Of a stretch of DNA of 64,000 nt, positions 1 to 8,966 are shown piece by piece; position 1 is the stretch's first letter, and every line of letters starts with the position of its first letter. This DNA comes from Mycobacteroides sp. CBMA 271. Lineage in GTDB: Bacteria; Actinomycetota; Actinomycetes; Mycobacteriales; Mycobacteriaceae. A program made the position numbers and the translations under genes. Below the pieces are notes generated by a model. The model ran no database searches. It worked only from the letters and a program-made list of their open reading frames with translations, and was not told the DNA's origin. The DNA lies in contig NZ_VTHB01000002.1 of assembly GCF_009729205.1 (NCBI RefSeq), positions 372,001 to 436,000 on the forward strand. Direction: 5' to 3'.

Positions 1-1
1 C

Positions 2-889
2 GACATGCGGCGCCAATTCGATGTGATGCGTCTACTCGGCGAGCACACCACTGCGGTGGTGCCCCCAGTGCTCTGGTACTGCGACGACACGTCGGTACTC
101 GGCGGCGAGTTCTTCGTCATGAAGCGCGTCGACGGCGATGTGCCCCCCGATCGCATGCCCTACACCTTCGGCTCCTGGGTGACCGAGGCGTCCGAGGCCG
201 ACCGCAGCAAGATGGAGCGGCTCACCGTCGACCAGATCGCCCGGGTGCACTCCGCACCCGTCGAGGAGTTCGCATTCCTCGACGACGCCCGCGACAGCGA
301 GAATGGGCTGGATGCGCATGTGCGCCGCACCCAGGAGTTCTACGCGTGGGTGCGCGGCAATGCCGGCCCTGGCACGACGATCCCGCTGATCGATCGAGGC
401 TTCGAATGGCTGCGAAAGAACTGGCCAACCGAATCGCTGCGCGCGAAAGATGCAGTCAGCTGGGGTGATTCACGCCCAGGCAACGTCATCTACCAAGACT
501 TTGAGCCGGTGGCATTGCTGGACTGGGAGATGGCGACCATCGGCCCCCGCGAACTGGACCTGGGCTGGATCATCTTCTTGCACCGATTCTTCCAGGACCT
601 GACCGAGGTGGCGACGCTGCCGGGGCTTCCGGACTTCTGCCGGCGTGAGGACATCATCGCCGAGTACGCCGCACTCACCGGTCACCACGCCGCCGACATG
701 GACTTCTACACCGCGTATGCGGCGCTGCAGCACGCCGTCATCATGGTACGAATCCAGATGCGCGCCATAGCCTTCGGTCAGGCGCAGATGCCCGATGATC
801 CCGACGACCTGATCCTGCACCGGCCGGCACTGCAAAAGATGCTCGACGGCACGTACTGGTCCCAGCTCGCGAGCGGGGCGAGCGCATGA
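2..889 (+). CDS. Phosphotransferase family protein (APH/kinase fold), 5' end cut by window
   Basis: The reading frame is open to the window edge, so the true start lies upstream and only the C-terminal 295 residues are visible. The fold is that of aminoglycoside-phosphotransferase-like kinases: a catalytic-loop motif WGDSRPGNVIYQ is followed about ten residues on by the metal-binding LLDWEMA. In this family these give the catalytic Asp and Asn and the Mg-binding Asp. Actinobacterial relatives next to acyl-CoA or aldehyde metabolism genes resemble the N-terminal kinase domain of eukaryotic ACAD10/11, which phosphorylates hydroxyacyl-CoA; drug modification is not implied. The stop overlaps the next gene by four bases (ATGA), so the two are probably translationally coupled. 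The substrate is unknown. Confidence 0.82.
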   Translation, partial: DMRRQFDVMRLLGEHTTAVVPPVLWYCDDTSVLGGEFFVMKRVDGDVPPDRMPYTFGSWVTEASEADRSKMERLTVDQIARVHSAPVEEFAFLDDARDSENGLDAHVRRTQEFYAWVRGNAGPGTTIPLIDRGFEWLRKNWPTESLRAKDAVSWGDSRPGNVIYQDFEPVALLDWEMATIGPRELDLGWIIFLHRFFQDLTEVATLPGLPDFCRREDIIAEYAALTGHHAADMDFYTAYAALQHAVIMVRIQMRAIAFGQAQMPDDPDDLILHRPALQKMLDGTYWSQLASGASA

Positions 890-2009
890 GCCTCTCCCCC
901 TTCGACGATTACCCGATCCACCAGATCGCCGACGTGGTACGACACGTCGGTACGTCGGATCGGAACTTCTACGACCGCTATTACTTTGGCTGCCATGGCG
1001 GGCGGGCCGACCTGCCGTACCTGATCACCGGGCTGGGCGTGTATCCCAACCTCGGCGTGACGGACGCGTTCGCCTCGGTGCGCTACGGCGACGACATCGT
1101 GGTGTTCCGAGCCTCGCGCGCGCTCGGCGACGACCGCGCGGATCTGTCGGTGGGCCCGTATCGCGTCGAGGTCCTCGAAGGCCTCAAGAAGATCCGGGTG
1201 ATCCTAGAGCCGGGTGAGGATTACGATCTCTCCTTCGACATCACCTACACCGGCGAAATACCGGCCTCCCTGGAGCCGGGGCACTACCAGCGCCAAATGG
1301 GTCGCGTCTTGTTCGACACCGCTCGTTTTGCCCAAACCGGCACCTGGACAGGGCAATTGACGGTCGATGGCACTACCCATGAGCTGGACGGGGTCAACTG
1401 GTCCGGGAACCGGGACCGCTCCTGGGGCATCCGGCCCGTCGGCGAGGGAGAACCCGCGGGTCGCCGCGCCACCCTGGCCGGTGGCTTCTTCTGGCTCTAC
1501 AACGTGATCTCGTTCCCCGAGTACTCGATCGTGTTCATCAACCAGGAGGACGAGCACGGCAACAAGGTGGTTAGCGGTGCCCGCCGCGTGTGGCGCGACC
1601 CCGCCAAGGGCATCGATGAGCTCGGCCCCATCACCCACGACATCACCCTGATTCCCGGCACCCGCGAAGCAAGTTCGGCCGTCATCACGCTCGGCGATAT
1701 CACGATCAAGGCCGAGGTCGTGCTGCCGCACTACTTCGGATTCGGCACCGGCTACGGACTGGACTCCGACTGGCGCCACGGCATGTGGCAGGGCGATCTC
1801 GTCGTACAAGGCAAGCGGTACAAGACCAACGAGCTAGATGCGACACTCAAGCTGCTCTGCCCCGTTGACAATCTAGCAACGTTCCGTCTCATCGAGAACG
1901 GCATCGAAACCCACGGCAGCGGGCTCTTCGAATTCGGGCCGATCGGCCCTCATGCACCTTCCGGCCTCACTGGATTTGTTGATACCCACCAAGAAAGAGA
2001 CAGCGATTC

Positions 2010-2013
<4 letters not shown>
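886..2013 (+). CDS. Uncharacterised protein, possibly lipocalin/CrtC-like beta fold
   Basis: A 375-residue protein with no signal peptide and no membrane segment. It is rich in beta-prone, aromatic stretches and carries the motif NRDRSWGIRP near residues 175-184. I associate DxSWGxR-type motifs with lipocalin-like proteins related to carotenoid hydratase CrtC, but this is a weak assignment. It starts inside the stop of the phosphotransferase and its own stop overlaps the aldehyde dehydrogenase start, also by ATGA. The three genes therefore form one tightly coupled operon, probably acting on a lipid or aldehyde substrate. Catalytic residues cannot be named. Confidence 0.72.
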
Positions 2014-3470
<1,457 letters not shown>

Positions 3471-3482
3471 GTTCCACCGTCC

Positions 3483-3522
3483 TTCCGCCGAGTGTGAGCA
3501 CCAGTGCTCACACTCGGCGGAA
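3483..3522. terminator. 19-bp perfect hairpin after aldehyde dehydrogenase
   Basis: Arms TTCCGCCGAGTGTGAGCAC and its exact complement are separated by only two bases (CA). It begins 13 bases after the aldehyde dehydrogenase stop. No U-tract follows, so it may be a stem-only mycobacterial terminator or a mobile palindrome. A further single copy of GCTCACACTCG follows at about 3536-3546, just upstream of the next promoter. Confidence 0.65.
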
Positions 3523-3550
3523 ATCGCACCCTGAGGCTCACACTCGACGC

Positions 3551-3556
3551 TAGGTT
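3551..3556 (+). promoter_or_regulatory. -10 element TAGGTT, leaderless start
   Basis: TAGGTT ends six bases before the ATG at 3563. That spacing places transcription initiation at the start codon itself. No ribosome binding site precedes this ATG. Confidence 0.55.
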
Positions 3557-3562
3557 GGCGCC

Positions 3563-4942
3563 ATGTCGCTGACCGCAGCCTCGGAAGACGGTGCCGCCCC
3601 GCCGACGGGACTGCGCAAGGTCGTCGCCGCATCCATGGCAGGCACCGTCGTCGAGTGGTACGAGTTCTTCCTCTACGCCAGCGCAGCGACTCTCGTCTTC
3701 AATACGGTCTTCTTCCCCGCCGCAGGCAACGACCTCGACAACATCATCAAGGCGTTTCTCACCTACGCGGTCGGCTTCGTCGCCCGACCCATCGGCGGAA
3801 TCGTGTTCGGGCACTTCGGAGATCGCTACGGGCGTAAGCACCTATTGCAGATCGCGATCGTGCTGGTCGGCGTCGCGACCTTCCTGATGGGCTGTCTACC
3901 GACCTTTGCCCAGGTTGGCTACGCCGCACCGATCCTGCTGGTGACCCTGCGGTTCCTGCAGGGTTTCGCTGTCGGCGGCGAATGGGGCGGCGCCGTATTG
4001 CTGGTGGCCGAGCACTCTCCAGACTCGCAACGCGGGTTCTGGGCGAGCTGGCCCCAGGCGGCGGTTCCGTTGGGCAATCTGCTGGCCACCCTGGTGCTGC
4101 TCATACTGTCGTGGACCCTCTCCGATGCCGCCTTCCTGTCCTGGGGTTGGCGCGTCGGCTTCTGGCTGTCCGTCGTCATCGTCGCGATCGGGTACTACAT
4201 CCGCACCCGAATCACCGATGCGCCGATCTTCCACGAGGCCCGCCGAGAACTGGAAGAGAACAAGGCTCAGGCGAATTCTCGTCACTCAAGCGGCTCACCG
4301 ACCTCCTACGGCGTCGTCGAGGTGTTCCGCCGGTACCCGCGCGGAGTGTTCACCGCCATGGGGCTACGGGTGGCCGAAAACATCCTGTACTACATGGTGG
4401 TCACCTTCTCGATCACCTACCTCAAGATCCAGCTGCACATGGACACTAAACGAATTCTGTTGCTGCTCTTGATCGCTCATATCGTTCAGGCGATCGCATT
4501 GCCGATCGTCGGCCGGTACACCGATATCGTCGGGCGACGCGCCCCGTATGCGCTCGGTGCCACACTCGCCGCGGGTTGGGGCTTCGTCGCCTTCCCGATG
4601 TTCGACACCCGCAACGAGTGGATAATCCTGGTGGCCATCGTGATCGGCCTGCTGGTGCATTCATTGATGTTCGCCGGTCAGCCCGCAATCATGGCCGAGA
4701 TGTTCCCCACCCGGATGAGGTACTCGGGGGTGTCGGTGGGTTACCAAGTCACCTCGATCTTCGCCGGATCGCTGGCTCCGGTCATCGGCGCCGCACTGCT
4801 GAGCAGGTACCACAGTTGGGTGCCGGTGGCGATCTATCTGGCAGCCGTCGCCCCCATCACGTTGATCGCGGTGTGGGCGCTGCCCGAAACCAAGGGCAGC
4901 TCACTGCATGAGCTGGATGCGGCCGACAGGGCGCGCGGCTGA
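3563..4942 (+). CDS. MFS transporter, metabolite:H+ symporter (MHS) family
   Basis: A 459-residue major facilitator with about twelve hydrophobic segments. The N-terminus has the MHS signature VVEWYEFFLYASAA. The loop between segments 2 and 3 carries GHFGDRYGRKH, the classical MFS motif A, and the C-terminal half has a second RYTDIVGRRAP version. Relatives (ShiA, ProP, KgtP types) import organic acids, shikimate or osmolytes with protons; the substrate is not predictable here. The start follows a TAGGTT -10 element by six bases, suggesting its own leaderless transcript. The 3-hydroxyisobutyrate dehydrogenase gene begins 15 bases downstream, so uptake of a branched-chain-acid intermediate is conceivable, but this is inference. 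Confidence 0.9.
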   Translation: MSLTAASEDGAAPPTGLRKVVAASMAGTVVEWYEFFLYASAATLVFNTVFFPAAGNDLDNIIKAFLTYAVGFVARPIGGIVFGHFGDRYGRKHLLQIAIVLVGVATFLMGCLPTFAQVGYAAPILLVTLRFLQGFAVGGEWGGAVLLVAEHSPDSQRGFWASWPQAAVPLGNLLATLVLLILSWTLSDAAFLSWGWRVGFWLSVVIVAIGYYIRTRITDAPIFHEARRELEENKAQANSRHSSGSPTSYGVVEVFRRYPRGVFTAMGLRVAENILYYMVVTFSITYLKIQLHMDTKRILLLLLIAHIVQAIALPIVGRYTDIVGRRAPYALGATLAAGWGFVAFPMFDTRNEWIILVAIVIGLLVHSLMFAGQPAIMAEMFPTRMRYSGVSVGYQVTSIFAGSLAPVIGAALLSRYHSWVPVAIYLAAVAPITLIAVWALPETKGSSLHELDAADRARG

Positions 4943-4945
4943 CGC

Positions 4946-4951
4946 TAGGTT
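4946..4951 (+). promoter_or_regulatory. -10 element TAGGTT, leaderless start
   Basis: TAGGTT ends six bases before the ATG at 4958. The stretch GACGCTAGGTTG is shared with the promoter of the preceding transporter gene, so the two may be co-regulated. Confidence 0.5.
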
Positions 4952-4957
4952 GAACCT

Positions 4958-5869
4958 ATGGCGACTTACGGCTGGATCGGTTTGGGAAACATGGGCGGCC
5001 CGATGGCCGCCAACCTGGTAGCGGCCGGACACACGGTGCGCGGTTTCGACCTCTCGGGTGAGGCGCTCGCCGCCGCGGAGGCCAACGGCGTGACCGCGGT
5101 GGAGGACATCGCCTTGGCGCTCGCCGGTGCCGAGGTCGTATTCACCATGCTGCCCAAGGGCGAGCACGTCCGCTCGGTCTTCGAAGGCCCCTACGGGATC
5201 TGGGAAAATGCCTCGCCATCAACACTTTTAGTCGACAGCTCGACCGTCGACATCGACACCTCCCGGTACTGTCATGCCGAATCGGCACGCCGCGGGTTCC
5301 GATTCGTCGACGCGCCGGTGTCCGGCGGGATCAGCGGCGCGCATGCCGCCACGCTGTGCTTCATGCTCGGCGGCGATCTGGAAAGTGTTGGCGCGGCAAC
5401 CGATTACATCAAACCGATGTCCGGGCGCGTGATTCACGCCGGTGACGGCGGCGCCGGGGTGGCGGCGAAGATCTGCAACAACATGATGCTGTTCATCGAT
5501 ATGATGGCCAATTCGGAAGGCTCCCAGCTCGCCGAGCGACTTGGCCTGGACCCCAAGGTGTTCTGGGAAATCTGCTCGGTGTCCTCGGCACGCTCATGGG
5601 CGCAGCAGACCTGGTACCCGGTGCCGGAGATCGTCGACTCTGCGGCCGCCAACCGCAACTTCGACGCCACCTTCACCGTCGACCTCGCACACAAGGACGC
5701 ACGTCTGGCCCTGGCCGCCGGCGAAGCAACAGGGGTGAAGCTACCCGCGGCGACCATGGTCACCGAGCAGTTTCAGCAGCTCATTGACGAAGGACTGGGC
5801 GGCAAGGACTGCTCACTGATCGTCAAGCACGTGACACCCGACGGGTCGGCGCGCGGCTACACCTCCTGA
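4958..5869 (+). CDS. mmsB: 3-hydroxyisobutyrate dehydrogenase
   Basis: A 303-residue member of the beta-hydroxyacid dehydrogenase family. The N-terminal Rossmann motif GLGNMGGPMAANL (residues about 7-19) binds NAD. The substrate motif DAPVSGGISGA follows near residue 118, and the catalytic lysine lies in the GVAAKICNNMM helix near residue 170. The enzyme oxidises 3-hydroxyisobutyrate to methylmalonate semialdehyde in valine catabolism. Related 2-hydroxy-3-oxopropionate reductases share the fold, so the name is probable rather than certain. Its 3' end overlaps the convergent CtaG-like gene by 13 bases, leaving no room for a separate terminator. Confidence 0.88.
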   Translation: MATYGWIGLGNMGGPMAANLVAAGHTVRGFDLSGEALAAAEANGVTAVEDIALALAGAEVVFTMLPKGEHVRSVFEGPYGIWENASPSTLLVDSSTVDIDTSRYCHAESARRGFRFVDAPVSGGISGAHAATLCFMLGGDLESVGAATDYIKPMSGRVIHAGDGGAGVAAKICNNMMLFIDMMANSEGSQLAERLGLDPKVFWEICSVSSARSWAQQTWYPVPEIVDSAAANRNFDATFTVDLAHKDARLALAAGEATGVKLPAATMVTEQFQQLIDEGLGGKDCSLIVKHVTPDGSARGYTS

Positions 5870-6840
5870 TCCGATCGCTCCCCGTGTAACTGCCGCAGAA
5901 AGCGGTTGTACGAAGCCAATTCGTCGTCCTGACCAGCCTCGTCGGCCTCGCGGGCCTCGGTCTCGACCAGCTCCTCGCGCCGCCACCGGATGGCGAAAAT
6001 CAGGGTGGTCGCCAACGCGATCGGCTCACCGTAGGACCAAGCGAGCGCGCCGGCCACCGCCTGATCCTTCACCGGGTCGACGCCCCACTCGGCGGGCGGG
6101 TTCGCAAAGATCCCGATCAGCGGCCGGGGCGCCATCATCAGAATGACGCCGATGAACACGTGCAACGGCATCTCCACGAAGATGTCGAACATCCTCCCGA
6201 GATTGGTCTGCCGAATCGGCATCGGATCGGTCGACAGGATCGGTATCACGAACAGCACCCCGGTGACTAAGAAGAAGATCTCTAAACCTGTGTGCCCCAA
6301 CCAGGTAGCAGCGATCGTGTCAAACAGTTGCGACAAGTACAGGCCGTAATAACTGAAGAGGAACAACGGGATGGTGACGGCCGGATGCAGCAGGAAAGCG
6401 GCAGTCCGGCTACGTAATCCGGCGAGCGCGGCGGCCAGCACCCACTTGCCCAACCCGCGATGCGGCGTCGACCGCAGGAGTAGTCGCCCCGGCGAGCCCA
6501 GTACCAACAACGGCGGCACCAGGATCGACAGCGTCAGCTGCTGAAACATGAACGCGCTGAACAACCGGAATCCGTAGCGTTCTATCGACAGGCCCATGAC
6601 CGCCGCCAGGATCAGGCAGCCGGACAGGAAACACGCCGTGGACCACCACGGCCAACCCCGCCCCATCCGGCGCAACCGAATGACGCCCAGCACATACCAC
6701 CCCGCCAGCAGCACCGCGAGGACCGGCAGCACGGGGATAGCCGGCGGATCCCAACCCAGCAGGGACCAGACCGTCGGTGGATCCGCCGGAGCGGACGTCA
6801 TCTCGTCGAAGAACGCCCCAACCCGGCTCGCCTCATTCAT
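5857..6840 (-). CDS. CtaG/caa3-type cytochrome c oxidase assembly membrane protein
   Basis: A 327-residue integral membrane protein with about eight hydrophobic segments and a charged, acidic C-terminal tail. The pattern (WYVLGVIRLRRMGRGWPWW near the N-terminus, FMFQQLTLSILVPPLLVLG mid-protein, then EMPLHVFIGVILM) is that of the Bacillus-type CtaG family linked to cytochrome oxidase maturation or copper delivery. It is distinct from Cox11-type CtaG. Histidines and methionines in the segments could bind metal. The start ATG AAT GAG sits in a short AT-richer divergent region. No oxidase gene is adjacent. Confidence 0.8.
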   Translation of the reverse strand: MNEASRVGAFFDEMTSAPADPPTVWSLLGWDPPAIPVLPVLAVLLAGWYVLGVIRLRRMGRGWPWWSTACFLSGCLILAAVMGLSIERYGFRLFSAFMFQQLTLSILVPPLLVLGSPGRLLLRSTPHRGLGKWVLAAALAGLRSRTAAFLLHPAVTIPLFLFSYYGLYLSQLFDTIAATWLGHTGLEIFFLVTGVLFVIPILSTDPMPIRQTNLGRMFDIFVEMPLHVFIGVILMMAPRPLIGIFANPPAEWGVDPVKDQAVAGALAWSYGEPIALATTLIFAIRWRREELVETEAREADEAGQDDELASYNRFLRQLHGERSDQEV

Positions 6841-6995
6841 TGATTACATTATGCGCATATTTGAATGAACCTAGCTATTCGGGGGCCGTCCCGCGCCTTC
6901 ACCGACAATTCGGATCGCCGCTAGCCAAACGGCGTTGGTTCACAGCTTCGGTAACTAGGGTCGCGACGGGGCCGGGGCTAACCAGAGGAGGAACG

Positions 6996-7220
6996 ATGGC
7001 CGTATCCGTCAATCTTGAGAAGGCACTCGACAAGGCCTACGAGAACAAGGACCTCAAGGACATCCTCGACGCACCGCCGTCGGCGCTCGCCGGACTGACC
7101 GAGAAGCATGACGCGGCACTCAAGGAAGCCCTGCACATCACGACGGTCCGTGAGCTGGGCACCAACAAGTACATCGCGGTAGCCGCTGCCCTCGCCGCAC
7201 TGGAGAGCAAGACCGGCTAA
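6996..7220 (+). CDS. Small conserved-looking protein, possible helix-hairpin-helix
   Basis: A 74-residue acidic, helical protein whose ATG is preceded by a strong ribosome binding site (AGAGGAGG). A longer in-frame extension exists upstream, but this Shine-Dalgarno fixes the start. The segment SALAGLTEKHDAALKEALHI followed by TTVRELGTNKYIA looks like a helix-hairpin-helix fold of the kind that binds DNA or mediates protein contacts; I cannot assign a named family securely. There is no signal peptide or membrane segment. A perfect 21-bp hairpin follows directly. A strong ribosome site plus a strong terminator suggests an abundant stand-alone protein. Confidence 0.78.
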   Translation: MAVSVNLEKALDKAYENKDLKDILDAPPSALAGLTEKHDAALKEALHITTVRELGTNKYIAVAAALAALESKTG

Positions 7221-7230
7221 AGCTGCCCGC

Positions 7231-7286
7231 CGAGAAGGCAATCAGGTACGCGAAACTGCCATTCTGCGTACCTGATTGCCTTCTCG
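7231..7286. terminator. Bidirectional hairpin, 21-bp perfect stem
   Basis: The left arm 7231-7251 begins CGAGAAGGCAATCAGG. The right arm 7266-7286 is its exact complement, with a 14-base loop. It fills the gap between two convergent stop codons, starting 10 bases after one and ending 3 bases before the other. Confidence 0.8.
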
Positions 7287-7289
7287 CGG

Positions 7290-8123
7290 TTAAGAACGAA
7301 GCGCCTCGGCCAACGGCTCCAGCACGGCCGGGTCATACGGCGGGGGCAGGTAGATGATCGCCAGGTCCAGACCCTCCGCGCCGAGCGCAGCGGCCTCGTC
7401 GACCACCCTGGCGTAGTCGCGATCCTCACCCAGCCGGATATGCGCCGAGAGGGTGATCTCGCTGGGGTCGCGGCCGATATCGGCGCAGTGCGCGGCCAGC
7501 ACATCACGCTTACGCGCAAACTCCTCGGGCGGTCCACCGACAAAATTCCAGTGCTGGGCGTACTTGGCGGTGATCCGCAACGTCCGCTTCTCACCGCTAC
7601 CACCGATGCAAATCGGCGGGTGCGGTCGCTGCGGCCCCTTGGGCTCGTTGCGCGCATCTTTCAACTGGTAAAACTTGCCGTCAAAGCTCGTCGTCTCCTG
7701 GCTCAGCAGACCGGTGAGCACCTCACAGGCCTCTTCGAACCGATCGAAACGCTCCTTGATGCTGCCCAACTCGATGCCGTAGGCGCCGGACTCTTCCTCA
7801 TTCCAGCCCGCGCCGATGCCGAGTTCCAGCCGACCACCGGACACGATGTCCAACGCCGAGGCCATGTTGGCCAGCACGGCCGGATGCCGATAGTGAATGC
7901 CCGTCACCAGTACTCCGACGCGTAGCCGGCGGGTAGCCTGCGCGAGCGCGGTGAGAGTTATCCAGCCTTCCAGGCACGGCCCGGTGGAGTCCGAAAAGAT
8001 CGGGTAGAAGTGATCGAAGGTCCAGCCGGACTCGAAGACCTCGATCTCGTCGGCCACCTTCCAGATGGCCAGCATGTCGTCCCAGGTGGTGTTCTGCGGA
8101 GATGTCTTGAACGCGAAGCGCAT
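7290..8123 (-). CDS. LLM class F420-dependent oxidoreductase
   Basis: A 277-residue luciferase-like monooxygenase-family TIM barrel. The N-terminus has the usual strand-helix pattern ending FESGWTFDHFYP. The RRLRVGVLVTGIHYRHPAVLA and SGGRLELGIGAGWNEEE segments are the family's flavin-site signatures. Mycobacterial members mostly use the deazaflavin F420 rather than FMN, so F420 is inferred from taxonomy and family. The substrate is unknown. The start ATG lies six bases after a TAGGGT -10 element, indicating a leaderless transcript. It converges on the 74-residue protein gene across a shared hairpin. Confidence 0.9.
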   Translation of the reverse strand: MRFAFKTSPQNTTWDDMLAIWKVADEIEVFESGWTFDHFYPIFSDSTGPCLEGWITLTALAQATRRLRVGVLVTGIHYRHPAVLANMASALDIVSGGRLELGIGAGWNEEESGAYGIELGSIKERFDRFEEACEVLTGLLSQETTSFDGKFYQLKDARNEPKGPQRPHPPICIGGSGEKRTLRITAKYAQHWNFVGGPPEEFARKRDVLAAHCADIGRDPSEITLSAHIRLGEDRDYARVVDEAAALGAEGLDLAIIYLPPPYDPAVLEPLAEALRS

Positions 8124-8129
8124 TCCATA

Positions 8130-8135
8130 ACCCTA
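8130..8135 (-). promoter_or_regulatory. -10 element TAGGGT, leaderless start
   Basis: Read on the minus strand, TAGGGT is followed after six bases by the ATG at 8123. Confidence 0.5.
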
Positions 8136-8183
8136 TGCGTCGACCACCTGGAGCGTCGACCAGCTCGCGATCCGGCCCCTCGT

Positions 8184-8837
8184 TCAGTGGTGGGTGAGGA
8201 ACGCCAACACGGCCAACACCCTCCGGTGGTACTCCTGAGCATGATTCAGATCCAGCCTGCGCATGACACCGTGCACGTGTTTCTCCACCGTGCTCTCCGT
8301 GATCCACAGGTGGCGTGCGATACCGGAATTCGACAATCCCTGAGCCATCAGCTCCAACACCTCAAGCTCCCGCTGCGAGAGAGCAGACAGCGGATCGTCC
8401 TTTCTTCGCGCTAAAAGCAACTCGCGCACCAGCTCTGGGTCTAGGGCTGACCCGCCGGCAGCGACGCGCTTGCAGGCATCCGCGAACTCCGTCACGTCTC
8501 CCACTCGACTTTTCAGCAGATAACCCACCCCGTTGCCGGAGGTGATCAACTCGGCGGCGTACTCGACCTCCACATGAGCGGACAACACAAGCACCCCGAT
8601 TGCCGGGTGCTCGGCTCGGATCTTGCGGGCGGCCTCTAATCCCTCGGTGGTATGGGTGGGCGGCATACGGATATCGACGACAACAAGGTCGGGGCGGTCG
8701 GAGCCGACGAACTCCAACAGTTCAGTTGCGGTTCCCACTCGTCGAACAACATCGAAACCCGCCCTCTCCAGCAGGCTTGCCACTCCCTCGCGCAGCAACG
8801 TGTCATCATCGGCAACAAGAACTCTGATCGCGCCCAT
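8184..8837 (-). CDS. NarL/LuxR-family response regulator
   Basis: A 217-residue two-component regulator. The receiver domain (residues 1-120) has the acidic pair in VLVADDDTLL and the phospho-acceptor aspartate in LVVVDIRMP. The C-terminal LuxR helix-turn-helix (about 150-210) carries LSQRELEVLELMAQGLSNSGIA and the recognition helix ITESTVEKHVHGVMRRL. It is divergent from a histidine kinase, its likely partner, with about 130 bases between starts. The ATG follows a TAATCT -10 element by six bases. The signal and regulon are unknown; nearby envelope genes are candidates only by position. Confidence 0.93.
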   Translation of the reverse strand: MGAIRVLVADDDTLLREGVASLLERAGFDVVRRVGTATELLEFVGSDRPDLVVVDIRMPPTHTTEGLEAARKIRAEHPAIGVLVLSAHVEVEYAAELITSGNGVGYLLKSRVGDVTEFADACKRVAAGGSALDPELVRELLLARRKDDPLSALSQRELEVLELMAQGLSNSGIARHLWITESTVEKHVHGVMRRLDLNHAQEYHRRVLAVLAFLTHH

Positions 8838-8843
8838 CTCGCC

Positions 8844-8849
8844 AGATTA
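8844..8849 (-). promoter_or_regulatory. -10 element TAATCT, leaderless start
   Basis: On the minus strand TAATCT precedes the response regulator ATG by six bases. It lies back to back with the kinase promoter at 8888-8893. Confidence 0.55.
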
Positions 8850-8887
8850 CCGCGGCTGGTATCGGCCAGAAGGCTCGTCGCAGCCGA

Positions 8888-8893
8888 TACGAT
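8888..8893 (+). promoter_or_regulatory. -10 element TACGAT of the histidine kinase
   Basis: TACGAT would start transcription near 8900. This makes in-frame starts further upstream unusable and supports the ATG at 8967 with a leader of about 67 bases. Confidence 0.45.
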
Positions 8894-8966
8894 GGAGCGT
8901 GCGGTCGGCCGTTCGTGGCGCATTCAGCCGCAGCGCATTCAGGTAGCGGACAGGCACGAAATTCAG

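Noticed and set aside
6850..6859. TATGCGCATA palindrome upstream of the CtaG-like gene
   Set aside because: Only 10 bp with no matching flanks; expected by chance in a window this size.
8652..8966. N-terminal extension of the histidine kinase
   Set aside because: It runs opposite the response regulator coding sequence and upstream of the -10 at 8888.
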